A DNA stretch of 64,000 bases from Phycisphaerales bacterium UBA2421 (GTDB lineage Bacteria > Planctomycetota > Phycisphaerae > Tepidisphaerales > Tepidisphaeraceae). Both the position numbers and the translations under genes were made by a program. Below the pieces are notes generated by a model. That model had not been told where the DNA came from and ran no database searches. It was given only the letters and a program-made list of their open reading frames with translations. Below are positions 43,633 through 53,105 of the stretch, one piece after another; position 1 is the first letter of the stretch; the number at the start of each line of letters is the position of its first letter. The stretch covers positions 107,111 through 171,110 of the forward strand of contig DDRH01000051.1 in NCBI GenBank assembly GCA_002343075.1, in the 5' to 3' direction.

Positions 43633-43653
43633 GCCGCAGGGTCACTCGCGTCA

Positions 43654-44568
43654 ATGCCGACACTCGCCGCCGCACACTCGCGCGACTCGCAGCGCGCCGC
43701 CGGCGTGATGATGCTGTTTGCCTGCGCAGCGCTGTGGAGCCTGAACGGCCTGGTGGTAAAACTAGCTAAGGCTGATCCGCTCGCCTTCGCCGGGCTGCGT
43801 AGTGCCATCGCGGCGGGATTTGTGCTTTTGTTTGTTGGTTTTTTCACGGGGAGTCGCCCTCGGTTCTGGCCAATGCTCGCGAGTGTGGTGCTTCACACAT
43901 TAATGGTTGGGTTCTTCATTGCCGCAATCACACTCGGTAAGGCGGCAAGCGGCGTGATTCTGCAATACACAGGCCCGGCGTGGGTCGCTCTCATTGCCTG
44001 GGGCCTGCAAAAGCAGAGCATCGGCCGTCGCACCATCCTCGCGGTCGGGCTGACAATGATGGGCGTCATTGTGATGCTCGTGGTGCCGATGATGCACGAA
44101 GCAGCGTTCGACCCCATCGGGCCATTTTGCGGGCTGCTCGCCGGTTTGGCCTTTGGCGGCCTTGTGGTAATGCTTGAAAAGGTCGACCGCGACTCCGGTG
44201 GGGCTAACCCCATTCTCATCATTTTCATCAACAACGCGGGTACGGCCCTGATCCTGGTTCCTTTAGCCCTCGCGTATGATCGATTGCATGTCTCGGCGTA
44301 CCAGTGGCAGCTGCTGATCTTCTGCGGCATTGTGCAGCATGCTCTCGCGTACCTGCTCTTTCAGTTAGGCCTGCGACGGGTACCACCCGTCAGCGCTTCT
44401 TTGCTCATTTTGCTCGAGCCTCTGCTCAGCCCCACCTGGGTCGCAATCTTTGTCGCAGAGTATCCCTCAAAATGGGATTTGATCGGTGGCGCCGCCATTT
44501 TTTCGGCTCTGATCCTCGAAGCGACAGGAAGAAAACGCGCCGAAAGTGTGAACATTGCGGTCGATTGA
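43654..44568 (+). CDS. EamA/DMT-family transporter
   Basis: A 304-residue membrane protein with about ten transmembrane segments in two EamA repeats (ALWSLNGLVVKLAKADPLAF; ALAYLLFQLGLRRVPPVSAS, then LEPLLSPTWVAIF). Members export amino acids or other metabolites. The conserved PxxSxLxLLEP-like segment is present near the end. Substrate unknown. Confidence 0.88.
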   Translation: MPTLAAAHSRDSQRAAGVMMLFACAALWSLNGLVVKLAKADPLAFAGLRSAIAAGFVLLFVGFFTGSRPRFWPMLASVVLHTLMVGFFIAAITLGKAASGVILQYTGPAWVALIAWGLQKQSIGRRTILAVGLTMMGVIVMLVVPMMHEAAFDPIGPFCGLLAGLAFGGLVVMLEKVDRDSGGANPILIIFINNAGTALILVPLALAYDRLHVSAYQWQLLIFCGIVQHALAYLLFQLGLRRVPPVSASLLILLEPLLSPTWVAIFVAEYPSKWDLIGGAAIFSALILEATGRKRAESVNIAVD

Positions 44569-44584
44569 ACGATACTTCTGATAG

Positions 44585-45283
44585 ATGGCGTATCTGATTT
44601 TTGCAGATCGCAAAGGGGAGCTGGCACGACATCAACTGGTCGGTCCGGTAACCATCGGTCGGTCGAACGAGTGTTCGATCGCGGTGCATGATGCGCTGCT
44701 GTCCCGCAAGCATTGCAAGATCGAACGCGTGCTCGACGGCTGGGTCATAGAAGACCTCGGCAGCAAAAACGGCACGCAGATCGACAATCACCCTGTGGCA
44801 CGCCGGACACTGCTCGACGGGGACGTGTTGCAGATGGGTCGTACCCGGGTCTGCTTTCGAGCGGGCGCGTTCGTACCTGCCCCACCGGTAAACCGCCCTG
44901 CTGACATGCGGCCGCTTGATCCGATCGAGGCGCTCGCGGGCACGGTTGCAGGGTTTCGCATGGAGTTGGAACCGGCCATAGATACTACTCACTTCCCAAC
45001 ACCGCAGCCCAAGCCCGCCGAACCCAACACCCCAAGCGTGCTCGAGGCGCAGTCGTTGATCACCGGGCTTTCGAGCAGTTCCTGGGATGAGCTCTCAGCA
45101 CGCACCGGCCTGCCACCCGGCCGAGAAACACGCAGGCGCCCAAAAGTCAGCGTCAATGACGTCATCAGTACTCGCCCTGCGGTCCGATCTTTCGGACGGA
45201 CAAAGCGCCGCTGGCTTCTTCGACTCGCGGGCGCAATACTGACGATTACAGTGCTCGCGATACTTATCGCGAAGGCGCTATAG
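44585..45283 (+). CDS. FHA-domain protein with C-terminal membrane anchor
   Basis: A 232-residue protein. Residues 15-90 are a forkhead-associated domain that binds phosphothreonine peptides (GRSNECSIAVHDALLSRKH, then DLGSKNGTQID). A Pro-rich linker follows, and a single transmembrane helix at the end (LLRLAGAILTITVLAILI). It probably sits at the inner membrane with FHA in the cytoplasm, reading Ser/Thr kinase signals. No kinase is adjacent. Confidence 0.85.
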   Translation: MAYLIFADRKGELARHQLVGPVTIGRSNECSIAVHDALLSRKHCKIERVLDGWVIEDLGSKNGTQIDNHPVARRTLLDGDVLQMGRTRVCFRAGAFVPAPPVNRPADMRPLDPIEALAGTVAGFRMELEPAIDTTHFPTPQPKPAEPNTPSVLEAQSLITGLSSSSWDELSARTGLPPGRETRRRPKVSVNDVISTRPAVRSFGRTKRRWLLRLAGAILTITVLAILIAKAL

Positions 45284-45311
45284 ACCTAGCCGTCATTCAA
45301 TCCCTGCCAGT

Positions 45312-47078
45312 GTGACAACACGGCGGGTGTCTGGTATCGATGGCAGTCGCTTGAAAGACTCGTTCAACCCCAACTCCTCCGCCACCCCTCAGCAGCCGCT
45401 TATTGCAATCGTGGCGATCTTGCTCGGGATTGCGATCAATCTGGTGGTGAGCGGCTACCAGTTTGGATTGAGCAATCACTCGGTCTACCTGATTGATGCA
45501 CTCCGGAAAAACGATCCCGGACTACTTGCGAACGACTGGTTTTACACACAGACGTTGCAATACCACAGCGCATTCGGCTGGATGACCGCAGGACTGTTAC
45601 GGACGGGTTTACTCGAACCGGCATTTGCGCTCATCTACGCAATGCTCCTCGTGGTCTTTCATGTTTCGTGGCGCGGCATCGTCCAGCGGCTGGGCGGGGG
45701 CAACGATGCTTACCTGCTTTCTGTGGTGCTGTATTTCATCTCGGCTGGCGGTATTGGCCTGGGAACCTACCAGTTTTTTCAGGACTCATGCGTGCTGGCC
45801 AGCAACATCGCCAACGTAGCGATGTTTGCCGGCGCGGCAGCGTTCATTCACGGGCGCCTGATCCTGGCGGGGATGTGCCTGGGTGTCTCGGGGCTATTTC
45901 ACTTGAACCACGCCGTCGTCGTGCCAGTCCTCTGGCTTGCGATCTCCCTCTATGAGAATCGGCTGGCTGTTTCGCGATGGCTACGACCCATCTACCTCAC
46001 TGCCACCACGCTCGCCGCAGTTGGATGCGCCGTGAACGTAATTCCGTCTGCGATGGCGAAACTCAGCCATCCTGGGCATCCGATCCCGCTCGAACAATTT
46101 GTGGACTGGTACGCGGCGCTCCGCCATCCGCATCACTATCACCCGGCTAGCTGGCCCTGGGTCATCTGGCTCGCGTTTTGCTTTTGGATCCCGCCGGGGC
46201 TGGTGGGGATGTCCTTGATCCGCACGGAGTCGCGCGACAGAACCGCCGCCGTCTTGCTGTCGATTTTGGTACTCCAGGTAATCGCACTGTGTTTCGCCGG
46301 TCTTTGGTATGTCAGTGAAACCCTGGTACAGATGAGTCTGTTTCGGTTCAGCATTATCGTGCATCTGCTGCTGGTGGTCTTCGCTGCGGTACTCATGACG
46401 CGTTGGAAGGCAATGGTATGGGCGCTTCCAGCATGCCTGATCTTTGCAGCGGGCGTGCTTTTGCTTTCTCCATTTACCGACATTGCCCGAGCACGAGCAG
46501 GATCGATCATCATGCTGGTAGCGATGGGCTTCGCACCGATGGTGGTATTGTTAAGCCGCAAGCGAGCATGGCCGGCGATTGCGTCGGGCATGCTGGTTAC
46601 GGGGCTGCTTCTCGCAGGATTTGACCGAATCACCGGGCTTTCGCGCCCGCTGGTCAAGGTGGATGAGGACTACCGCGCGCTCTGCGCATGGGTAGCCGAC
46701 TCCCGAAACACAGACCCTGCCGGGGTGTTCTTAGTTTCGCCGGTCGATGAGGATTTTCGATGGTTCGCCAAGCGGGCAATTGTCATTAACTGGAAGAGTG
46801 TTCCACAACTGGCAGGCGAGTTGCCCGAATGGCACGCGCGCATGGCCGCGGCATTGGGATGGGAGACTCTCGACGCCCTCCCGCGAGGGTCATACTTGCT
46901 TGCGCAGGACGCGATGCGGTCGCGATATGAGAAGGTTGACGGCAGTGCGCTGTTCACGGGCGCACGGCGATATGGCGCGCAATATGTAGTTGCGGTGCGA
47001 AGTCTCGGGAGCGAGTTTGAGCCGTACCGAGTCGGCCCCGCATTCGGCAGGTATTTACTGTACAAAGTCTCGCGATAG
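45312..47078 (+). CDS. polytopic membrane protein (glycosyltransferase C-like)
   Basis: A 588-residue protein with about 11-12 transmembrane segments (for example LIAIVAILLGIAINLVVSGY, ILVLQVIALCFAGLWYVSE). The first loop, NDPGLLANDWFYTQT, resembles the catalytic-side loop of GT-C-type or DUF6798-like membrane proteins. The C-terminal 150 residues are soluble (YRALCAWVADSRNTDPAGVF, then DEDFRWFAKR), as in Wzy/PMT-related proteins. Start GTG 45312. It precedes the glucuronokinase gene by 13 nt, so a sugar or polysaccharide role is plausible. Confidence 0.65.
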   Translation: MTTRRVSGIDGSRLKDSFNPNSSATPQQPLIAIVAILLGIAINLVVSGYQFGLSNHSVYLIDALRKNDPGLLANDWFYTQTLQYHSAFGWMTAGLLRTGLLEPAFALIYAMLLVVFHVSWRGIVQRLGGGNDAYLLSVVLYFISAGGIGLGTYQFFQDSCVLASNIANVAMFAGAAAFIHGRLILAGMCLGVSGLFHLNHAVVVPVLWLAISLYENRLAVSRWLRPIYLTATTLAAVGCAVNVIPSAMAKLSHPGHPIPLEQFVDWYAALRHPHHYHPASWPWVIWLAFCFWIPPGLVGMSLIRTESRDRTAAVLLSILVLQVIALCFAGLWYVSETLVQMSLFRFSIIVHLLLVVFAAVLMTRWKAMVWALPACLIFAAGVLLLSPFTDIARARAGSIIMLVAMGFAPMVVLLSRKRAWPAIASGMLVTGLLLAGFDRITGLSRPLVKVDEDYRALCAWVADSRNTDPAGVFLVSPVDEDFRWFAKRAIVINWKSVPQLAGELPEWHARMAAALGWETLDALPRGSYLLAQDAMRSRYEKVDGSALFTGARRYGAQYVVAVRSLGSEFEPYRVGPAFGRYLLYKVSR

Positions 47079-47091
47079 AGTCAGGGATACT

Positions 47092-48093
47092 ATGATTATC
47101 ACGCAACACGCGCACGCCCGGGCAGGATTGGTCGGCAACCCATCCGACGGTTACTTTGGCAAGACAATCTCGTTCATCATCCGCAACTTTTCGGCCACCG
47201 TGTCGCTGTGGGAGAGCCCCCATTTTGAGATCATCCAAAGCGAGGGCGATCTTTCAAAATATGAAAGTCTCGACTCCTTCCTGCGCGATCAGAAGCTCTA
47301 CGGCTACTACGGCGGGGTGAGATTGATGAAGGCGGCAGTGAAGCGGTTTCATCATTATTGCGAACAGCAGGGTCGCGAACTCGATCGCAGAAGTTTCACC
47401 CTCACCTACAAGACAGACATTCCAAGGCTGGTTGGGCTAAGCGGATCGAGCGCAATCGTCACGGCGACCATGCGCGCCCTGATGGAGTTCTATAACATTG
47501 AAATCCCACAGCATTATCTGCCCACCCTGGTGCTTTCTGTCGAGCGCGACGAGTTGGGCATCAACGCCGGACTGCAGGATCGCGTGATTCAGACTTATGA
47601 GGGTATGGTCTACATGGATTTCGAGCGCACTCAGGTTGAGTCGCAAGGTTATGGAAAGTATGAACCGCTCCGCCCGCCAAAGCCCCCCCCGATCTATGTA
47701 GCATTTGACCCTCAGCGGGCGGAGATAAGCGATGTGCCCCACCGCAATCTTCGCGAACTGTGGAACCGCGGCGACGCTGGGGTGGTTGCCGCGATGCGAA
47801 AACTGAGCGACCTAACCGATGCGGGAAGGAAGGCGATCATGGCCGCCGATTGGGGCGAGTTGGGAAGGGTGATCGACGCCAACTACGCGGTACGCCAATC
47901 AATCATGAACATTGCCCCTGAAAATCACCGCATGGTGGAGACCGCGAGAAGCGTCGGTGCCAGTGCGCACTTCAGCGGCAGCGGCGGCGCAATCTGTGGG
48001 CTTTATCGCGACGGCAAACACTACCAGGATATCGTCGACGCGCTGGCAAGCATTCGCTGTACGACGATTCGGCCCATGATCTTCGATGCGTAG
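47092..48093 (+). CDS. GHMP kinase, plant-type glucuronokinase homologue
   Basis: A 333-residue GHMP-family sugar kinase. It follows the plant glucuronokinase pattern closely: ARAGLVGNPSDGYFGKTISF at the start, YGYYGGVRLMKAA, the phosphate-binding RLVGLSGSSAIVTATMRAL, ELGINAGLQDRVIQTYEGMV with MDF after it, and a C-terminal FSGSGGAICGL. Glucuronokinase phosphorylates D-glucuronate at C1. The next gene is a GalU-type uridylyltransferase, which could turn the product into UDP-glucuronate. ATG 47092 matches the homologous start. Another 1-phosphate sugar acid could be the true substrate. Confidence 0.75.
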   Translation: MIITQHAHARAGLVGNPSDGYFGKTISFIIRNFSATVSLWESPHFEIIQSEGDLSKYESLDSFLRDQKLYGYYGGVRLMKAAVKRFHHYCEQQGRELDRRSFTLTYKTDIPRLVGLSGSSAIVTATMRALMEFYNIEIPQHYLPTLVLSVERDELGINAGLQDRVIQTYEGMVYMDFERTQVESQGYGKYEPLRPPKPPPIYVAFDPQRAEISDVPHRNLRELWNRGDAGVVAAMRKLSDLTDAGRKAIMAADWGELGRVIDANYAVRQSIMNIAPENHRMVETARSVGASAHFSGSGGAICGLYRDGKHYQDIVDALASIRCTTIRPMIFDA

Positions 48094-48127
48094 GCGCGGC
48101 GTCGTCTGGTTCTCAGAGTATGAATCT

Positions 48128-48134
48128 AAGGAGG
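48128..48134 (+). promoter_or_regulatory. strong ribosome-binding site deciding the galU start
   Basis: AAGGAGG lies 6 nt before GTG 48141. It falls inside the frame that would begin at ATG 48120, so the GTG is the better start. Confidence 0.75.
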
Positions 48135-48140
48135 TTTTGC

Positions 48141-49046
48141 GTGGCCGTCGAAGCGAACAGCGAGTCGAAACCGTCAGCGATTACAAAGGCGATTATCCCT
48201 GCTGCTGGCTTTGGCACGCGCATGCTGCCTGCGGCGAAAGCTGTGCCTAAAGAGATGCTGCCGGTGCTGGACAAGCCGACGATTCAGTATGTGGTTGAAG
48301 AGTCGGCCGCCGCGGGGGCGGTGAATGTGGCAATTGTTACCTCAAGAGAAAAGAAGGCCATTGAGGATCACTTCGACCGCTTTCCCGAGTTGGAGGCGCG
48401 CGTCGCCGCGGGCGGCAAAGACGCGTATCTGCGGTCTATCAATGAGCTTATGTCGAAGGTGCGCTTCACTTCGGTTCGCCAGCGCGATCAACGCGGCTTA
48501 GGCCACGCGGTGTTGCAAGGCAGGGATCACGTCGGCGCTGAACCGTTCTTATGCCTGCTGGGCGACACAATATTCAGTGGGGCAGACGTGTCGCCGGCGC
48601 AACAGTTAATCGATGCCCACCGCCAACTCGGCACCGCAGTCATCGGCTTGCAGCGGGTGGCAGCGGATCGAGTGGACCGCTACGGAGTTATCGCTGGCGA
48701 CACGACCGCCGATGGGTTGATTCGCATCACCGATCTCATCGAAAAGCCCAGCAAAGACAAGGCTCCGAGCAACCTTGCCATCGCGGCGCGATATCTGCTG
48801 ACCCCTGCGATATTCCAATGCATCGACCTGGTTAAGCCAGGCAAGGGTGGCGAGATCCAACTGACAGACGCGCTCAAGCTACTGCTCGCTCGTGAACCAA
48901 TCCACGGAGTCGTTCTACAGGCCAAGCGACACGACGTCGGTGACCCAACCGAGTGGCTCAGAACAAACCTCATATTCGCACAGCGCGATCCACTAACCTG
49001 GAACTCACTTAAGCCAACACTCAGTGAGTTGATGAATGAGTCATGA
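48141..49046 (+). CDS. galU: UTP-glucose-1-phosphate uridylyltransferase (GalU-type)
   Basis: A 301-residue nucleotidyltransferase: AIIPAAGFGTRMLPAAKAVP with the signature and KEMLPVLDKPTIQYVVEE; then RQRDQRGLGHAVLQ, LCLLGDTIF, and the DVGDPTEWLRTN end. It forms UDP-glucose or, given the kinase directly upstream, possibly UDP-glucuronate from glucuronate-1-phosphate. Start is GTG 48141 (see the ribosome-binding site). A strong terminator follows at 49173. Confidence 0.9.
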   Translation: MAVEANSESKPSAITKAIIPAAGFGTRMLPAAKAVPKEMLPVLDKPTIQYVVEESAAAGAVNVAIVTSREKKAIEDHFDRFPELEARVAAGGKDAYLRSINELMSKVRFTSVRQRDQRGLGHAVLQGRDHVGAEPFLCLLGDTIFSGADVSPAQQLIDAHRQLGTAVIGLQRVAADRVDRYGVIAGDTTADGLIRITDLIEKPSKDKAPSNLAIAARYLLTPAIFQCIDLVKPGKGGEIQLTDALKLLLAREPIHGVVLQAKRHDVGDPTEWLRTNLIFAQRDPLTWNSLKPTLSELMNES

Positions 49047-49121
49047 AGTCATCCTCATCGTCTTGTCAAACGCGCCCTACGTGCGCATCAGACTCGGCGC
49101 GCAAATTGTGGCAACATGCTC

Positions 49122-49149
49122 TTGACGTCTTTCAATACTGCGATATGTT
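49122..49149 (+). promoter_or_regulatory. weak promoter-like sequence before the galU terminator
   Basis: TTGACG (49122-49127) and TATGTT (49144-49149) are 16 nt apart. A transcript from here would be about 60 nt and end at the terminator, a possible small RNA. Equally it may be chance. Confidence 0.25.
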
Positions 49150-49172
49150 TCTTGTGTTCAGAAAAGTACTCC

Positions 49173-49217
49173 AACGGGTCGGAAGTGGTGGCTCCCTTCC
49201 GGCCCGTTTTCTTTTTT
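49173..49217 (+). terminator. intrinsic terminator after galU
   Basis: A 13-bp stem (AACGGGTCGGAAG / CTTCCGGCCCGTT, one G-U pair) with a 10-nt loop is followed by TTCTTTTTTT. It ends the plus-strand unit and lies before the convergent dnaE end. Confidence 0.85.
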
Positions 49218-49259
49218 TCGAACAGTACACATCGGTGAGGGGGTGGGTGAGGGCGTGCT

Positions 49260-52200
49260 TCAATCGGCTGCATCAAACTGCATTTCGGCATCATCCTCGC
49301 TGGAGAGAACAGGTTCTGCCTCGATCAACTCGTCCGCAAACAGCTTCTGCTGCTCAAGCCGTTTTACGCGTGCGTTACCTTCGCCGACCACAGTCGTGCT
49401 GCCCGGCCCGAGTAACTTGTCGGCGGCGGCGACGAGGCCCATCGTCGGCTTGACCGAGAAATCCTTACCGAGCGCGATGACCACGCGGTTGCTTTCGGCG
49501 GAGGAAATCTGCACGAAAGTTCGCAGTTTCCCTCGATGCTGGTGGAGAAGCGGCTTTAGCTCTTCAAGCTTAGCCGGCGTATGCCGGATGCGGTCCACGC
49601 GAATCGCCACCGCGTTGGCGAATCGCGGAACCGATTCCTCGATCGAAACAACCTCGTTTACCACAAGACTGGGAGTCTCCCGGCGGCGGTCTACTTTACC
49701 CCGTAGAAAGAGAATTGATTCATTGGCAATCAGTCCGGGATGCTTCTGAGACACCTCTGCGAAAGTATCGGCAAAAATGACCGCGTCGACTTGCCCCTCC
49801 ATATCCTCCACCGTCAGCATCGCCATTGCCATACCGGCGCTTCGTCCGGTTTTGGTCACGGTCTTCTTCACGCGCGTGATCATCCCGCCGAGCGTTACCT
49901 CGCGTCCTTCCGACATGTGCATGATGTCCCGGGTGGTCGCCGAAGTGAATTGCTCGATCATCATCTGATGCTGAAGAAGCGGATGGCTAGTGATGTAAAA
50001 TCCGAGCAGTTCCTTCTCAAACTTCAACAACTCGGAGTTGGGCAATTCCTCCACGTCAGGAAGACCCGCCCCCAAGCTGCTGCTCGGCAAAGCCGCCCCT
50101 GCGGATTCGCCGCTAAACAATCCGATCTGTCCCGATCGCTTGTCAGTTTGTGCCTGCTGCCCCATTTCTACGGCCTTATCCAACACCTGCAAAAGCGGCG
50201 CGCGCTTTGGCGAAATCCCAGCGAATGCGCCGCACTTGATGAGTGCGTCGATTGTGCTCTTCTGCACCGTTCGTAAATCGACTCGTTCGCAGAACTCGTA
50301 CAATCCCGTGTACGCCCCCCCTTTCGTGCGTTCTTCTATGATTGACTCCACGGCCTTCTCGCCTACGCCCCGCACTGCCATTAGTCCAAAGCGAATAACA
50401 CCCCCAGTAGCCGAGGTGGTGGCGGGATTACCTGGCTCGCTGAAGGGCTTTCGTGTCTTCGGCCCTACTTTGCCGCTTGGCCGCTTTGGCAACTCGGTAC
50501 TCGCCGAAAAAACCGGCGTGAAATCCTTCTCCGAAACATTTACATCAGGTGGCAGTACTGCGAGCTTCATCCGCCTCGCCTCTTCGATGTATTCCACCAT
50601 TTTGTCGGTGTTACCCATTTCGTACGTCAGCAATGCGGCCATGTACTCGAGCGGATGATAGGTTTTCAGGTGCGCAGTCTGAAACGCGATCACAGCGTAC
50701 CTTGTGGAGTGGCTCTTGTTGAACCCGTATCCGCCGAACTTCAGAATCAGGTCGAAGATCTCCTCGGCTTTACCTTTGCTCACGCCTTTATTCATCGCAC
50801 CCTTGATGAAATCGGGCTTAAACTTGGCGATCACATCGACCGTCTTCTTGCTGATAGCCTTGATCAGCTTGTAGGCGTTGCTCAGCTCGATCCCGCCGAG
50901 TTGATTGAAGATCTGCATCACCTGCTCTTGATAGACCATGATGCCGTACGTTTCCTGCAGAATGGCATCCATGATCGGATGCACCTCAGGCACGGCCTCC
51001 TTACCATGCTTGCGAAGGCAATATGACGGGATCAATTCCATCGGCCCCGGTCGATAGAGGGCGTTGGCGGCAATCAAATCTTCCAGACGATCTGGCTGCA
51101 TCTTCATCAGCAGATCCTGCATGCCGCCCGATTCAAACTGGAATATGCCCCTGGTCTCTCCGCGGCAGAACAGGTTAAGCACTTCCTTGTCCGCCAGATC
51201 GACTTTCTCAATATCGATATCGACATGCCTTGTCTGCTTCACCAGCCCCACCGCACGCGTGATGACGCTCAGGGTGCGCAGGCCCAGAAAGTCCATTTTC
51301 AGCAGGCCGCATTTCTCGCTGATCGGGCCTTCAAACTGGGTGAGAACGTTATCATCTTTATCCCGGCACAGCGGGATAACTTCGTCCAACGGCTGGTCGG
51401 CGATGATCACCCCCGCGGCGTGCACGCCCGAGTTGCGACACATCCCTTCCAGCTTCTTGGCGATCGTAATCACTTGGCGAATCATCGGATTCTCGTCGTG
51501 CAGCTTTCGCAGTTCGGGCGTCTGAGCGATGGCCTTGTCGAGCGTCATCCCGGGTGAAGGAGGAATGAGCTTTGTCAGCGCATCGATTTCCTTAAGCGGC
51601 ACACCCATCACCCTGCCTACATCCTTGCATGCGGCCTTCGCAGCCAGTGTGCCAAAGGTGATAATCTGCGCGACATGCCCGTATTTCTTCCGCACATAGT
51701 CGATCACGCCAGCCCGGCCGTCCTGGCAGATGTCGATATCAATATCGGGCATCTCGTTACGGGAAGGGTCCATGAATCGCTCAAATAGCAAGCCGTATCG
51801 CAGCGGGTCGACGTTACAAAGACCGAGCAGATAACCCACCATCGTCCCGACGCCAGATCCCCTCGCGCCAACTGGAATTCCATTCTGCCTCGCAAAATTG
51901 CAGAAGTCCCAGACAATTAGAAAGTAGGAGCAAAACCCCTTCATCGCGATAATCTTCACCTCGTATTCGAGGCGGTCGCGGATTGCCTGGCTGACGTCGC
52001 GAGTTCCGTATCGCCAATCAAGGCCCTCTTCGCAAAGATCGCGCAGATATTGCTCGTCGGCCGGAATTCCCCCGGAAGCCGGCCGATCGTCCATGCAGGC
52101 AACGGCTGTGGATCCAGTCGACGAAAGACCCTTCGACACGCGCGCCGGCACCTGGTAGACCGGAGCGTATCGCCTGGAAAAATCAAGCTCCAGATTGCAC

Positions 52201-53021
52201 ATAGCCGCGACGCGTGCCGTGTTGGCGATCGCGCCGTCATACTGCCCCAGCGCCGCGGCCATCTCGGCGGGTGATTTCAGGTAGAGCTCAGTAGGGTACT
52301 TCATCCGATTCTCATCGGAGAGCAGCTTGCTCATGCTGATGCAGCACAGCACGTCATGTGCAAAGTGATCTTCCTCCTGCAGAAAATGGACGTCGTTAGT
52401 CGCGACCATTCCCAAGCCGAGTTTCCTGGCGATCTCAGCCAACTCTGGGTTGGCCTCGTTTTGCTCCCTCACATGCTTCTGAACTTCAATGTAAAAGCGT
52501 TCCGGACCAAAAATCTCTGCATACGTTTCAGCAAATGCTCGAGCTCTCTTCGGATCGTGTTTGAGAATGGACGAAGCCACCTCCCCGCCGAGGCAGGCAC
52601 TGGTGCCGATCAGACCCTTGCTGTGAGCGCGCAGTACCTCCTTGTCAATGCGGGGCTTATAGTAAAACCCCTCTCGGTAGGCGATTGAACTTAGCTTGAT
52701 CAGGTTGCGGTAGCCTTCGAGGTTCTCGGCCAGCAGCAGCAGATGAAACGCCGCCTCGCCTGCATTGCCGCTCGGGGTGGATCGATCACGACGGTCGCCG
52801 GGGGCCATGTAGGCTTCCATGCCTAAGATCGGTTTGATGCCTTCCTTTTTGCACTCGTTAAAGAACTCGATGACACCATACATGCAGCCGTGATCGGTAA
52901 TCGCAATCGAGTCCATTCCCAGGGCTTTCGTGCGCTTTACGAGGTCGGGAATCTTGTTGGCACCGTCGAGCAGGGAGTAATGCGTGTGAACGTGAAGATG
53001 AACAAACTTTGGCTCCGCCAT
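49260..53021 (-). CDS. dnaE: DNA polymerase III alpha subunit
   Basis: A 1253-residue replicative polymerase of the DnaE1 type. The N-terminal PHP domain begins VHLHVHTHYSLLDGANKIPD, with TDHGCMYGV. The polymerase active site is PDIDIDICQDGR near residue 423, with further conserved GARGSGVGTMVGYLLGL and FNKSHSTRYAVIAFQTAHLK. A helix-hairpin-helix region and an OB fold (EGREVTLGGMITRVKK) follow. ATG 53021 (MAEPKFVHLH) is the usual start; the frame opens 7 codons earlier. Insertions relative to E. coli occur near residue 300 (SSTGSTAVACMDDRPASG) and after residue 880. Confidence 0.95.
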   Translation of the reverse strand: MAEPKFVHLHVHTHYSLLDGANKIPDLVKRTKALGMDSIAITDHGCMYGVIEFFNECKKEGIKPILGMEAYMAPGDRRDRSTPSGNAGEAAFHLLLLAENLEGYRNLIKLSSIAYREGFYYKPRIDKEVLRAHSKGLIGTSACLGGEVASSILKHDPKRARAFAETYAEIFGPERFYIEVQKHVREQNEANPELAEIARKLGLGMVATNDVHFLQEEDHFAHDVLCCISMSKLLSDENRMKYPTELYLKSPAEMAAALGQYDGAIANTARVAAMCNLELDFSRRYAPVYQVPARVSKGLSSTGSTAVACMDDRPASGGIPADEQYLRDLCEEGLDWRYGTRDVSQAIRDRLEYEVKIIAMKGFCSYFLIVWDFCNFARQNGIPVGARGSGVGTMVGYLLGLCNVDPLRYGLLFERFMDPSRNEMPDIDIDICQDGRAGVIDYVRKKYGHVAQIITFGTLAAKAACKDVGRVMGVPLKEIDALTKLIPPSPGMTLDKAIAQTPELRKLHDENPMIRQVITIAKKLEGMCRNSGVHAAGVIIADQPLDEVIPLCRDKDDNVLTQFEGPISEKCGLLKMDFLGLRTLSVITRAVGLVKQTRHVDIDIEKVDLADKEVLNLFCRGETRGIFQFESGGMQDLLMKMQPDRLEDLIAANALYRPGPMELIPSYCLRKHGKEAVPEVHPIMDAILQETYGIMVYQEQVMQIFNQLGGIELSNAYKLIKAISKKTVDVIAKFKPDFIKGAMNKGVSKGKAEEIFDLILKFGGYGFNKSHSTRYAVIAFQTAHLKTYHPLEYMAALLTYEMGNTDKMVEYIEEARRMKLAVLPPDVNVSEKDFTPVFSASTELPKRPSGKVGPKTRKPFSEPGNPATTSATGGVIRFGLMAVRGVGEKAVESIIEERTKGGAYTGLYEFCERVDLRTVQKSTIDALIKCGAFAGISPKRAPLLQVLDKAVEMGQQAQTDKRSGQIGLFSGESAGAALPSSSLGAGLPDVEELPNSELLKFEKELLGFYITSHPLLQHQMMIEQFTSATTRDIMHMSEGREVTLGGMITRVKKTVTKTGRSAGMAMAMLTVEDMEGQVDAVIFADTFAEVSQKHPGLIANESILFLRGKVDRRRETPSLVVNEVVSIEESVPRFANAVAIRVDRIRHTPAKLEELKPLLHQHRGKLRTFVQISSAESNRVVIALGKDFSVKPTMGLVAAADKLLGPGSTTVVGEGNARVKRLEQQKLFADELIEAEPVLSSEDDAEMQFDAAD

Positions 53022-53105
53022 GGGAACGAGAATACCGGACATGCGTCAAATGAAAAGCTGACCGCGTTCGGTTTCTACAGCACTCCGGAACGACGAGCGC
53101 GCAAC

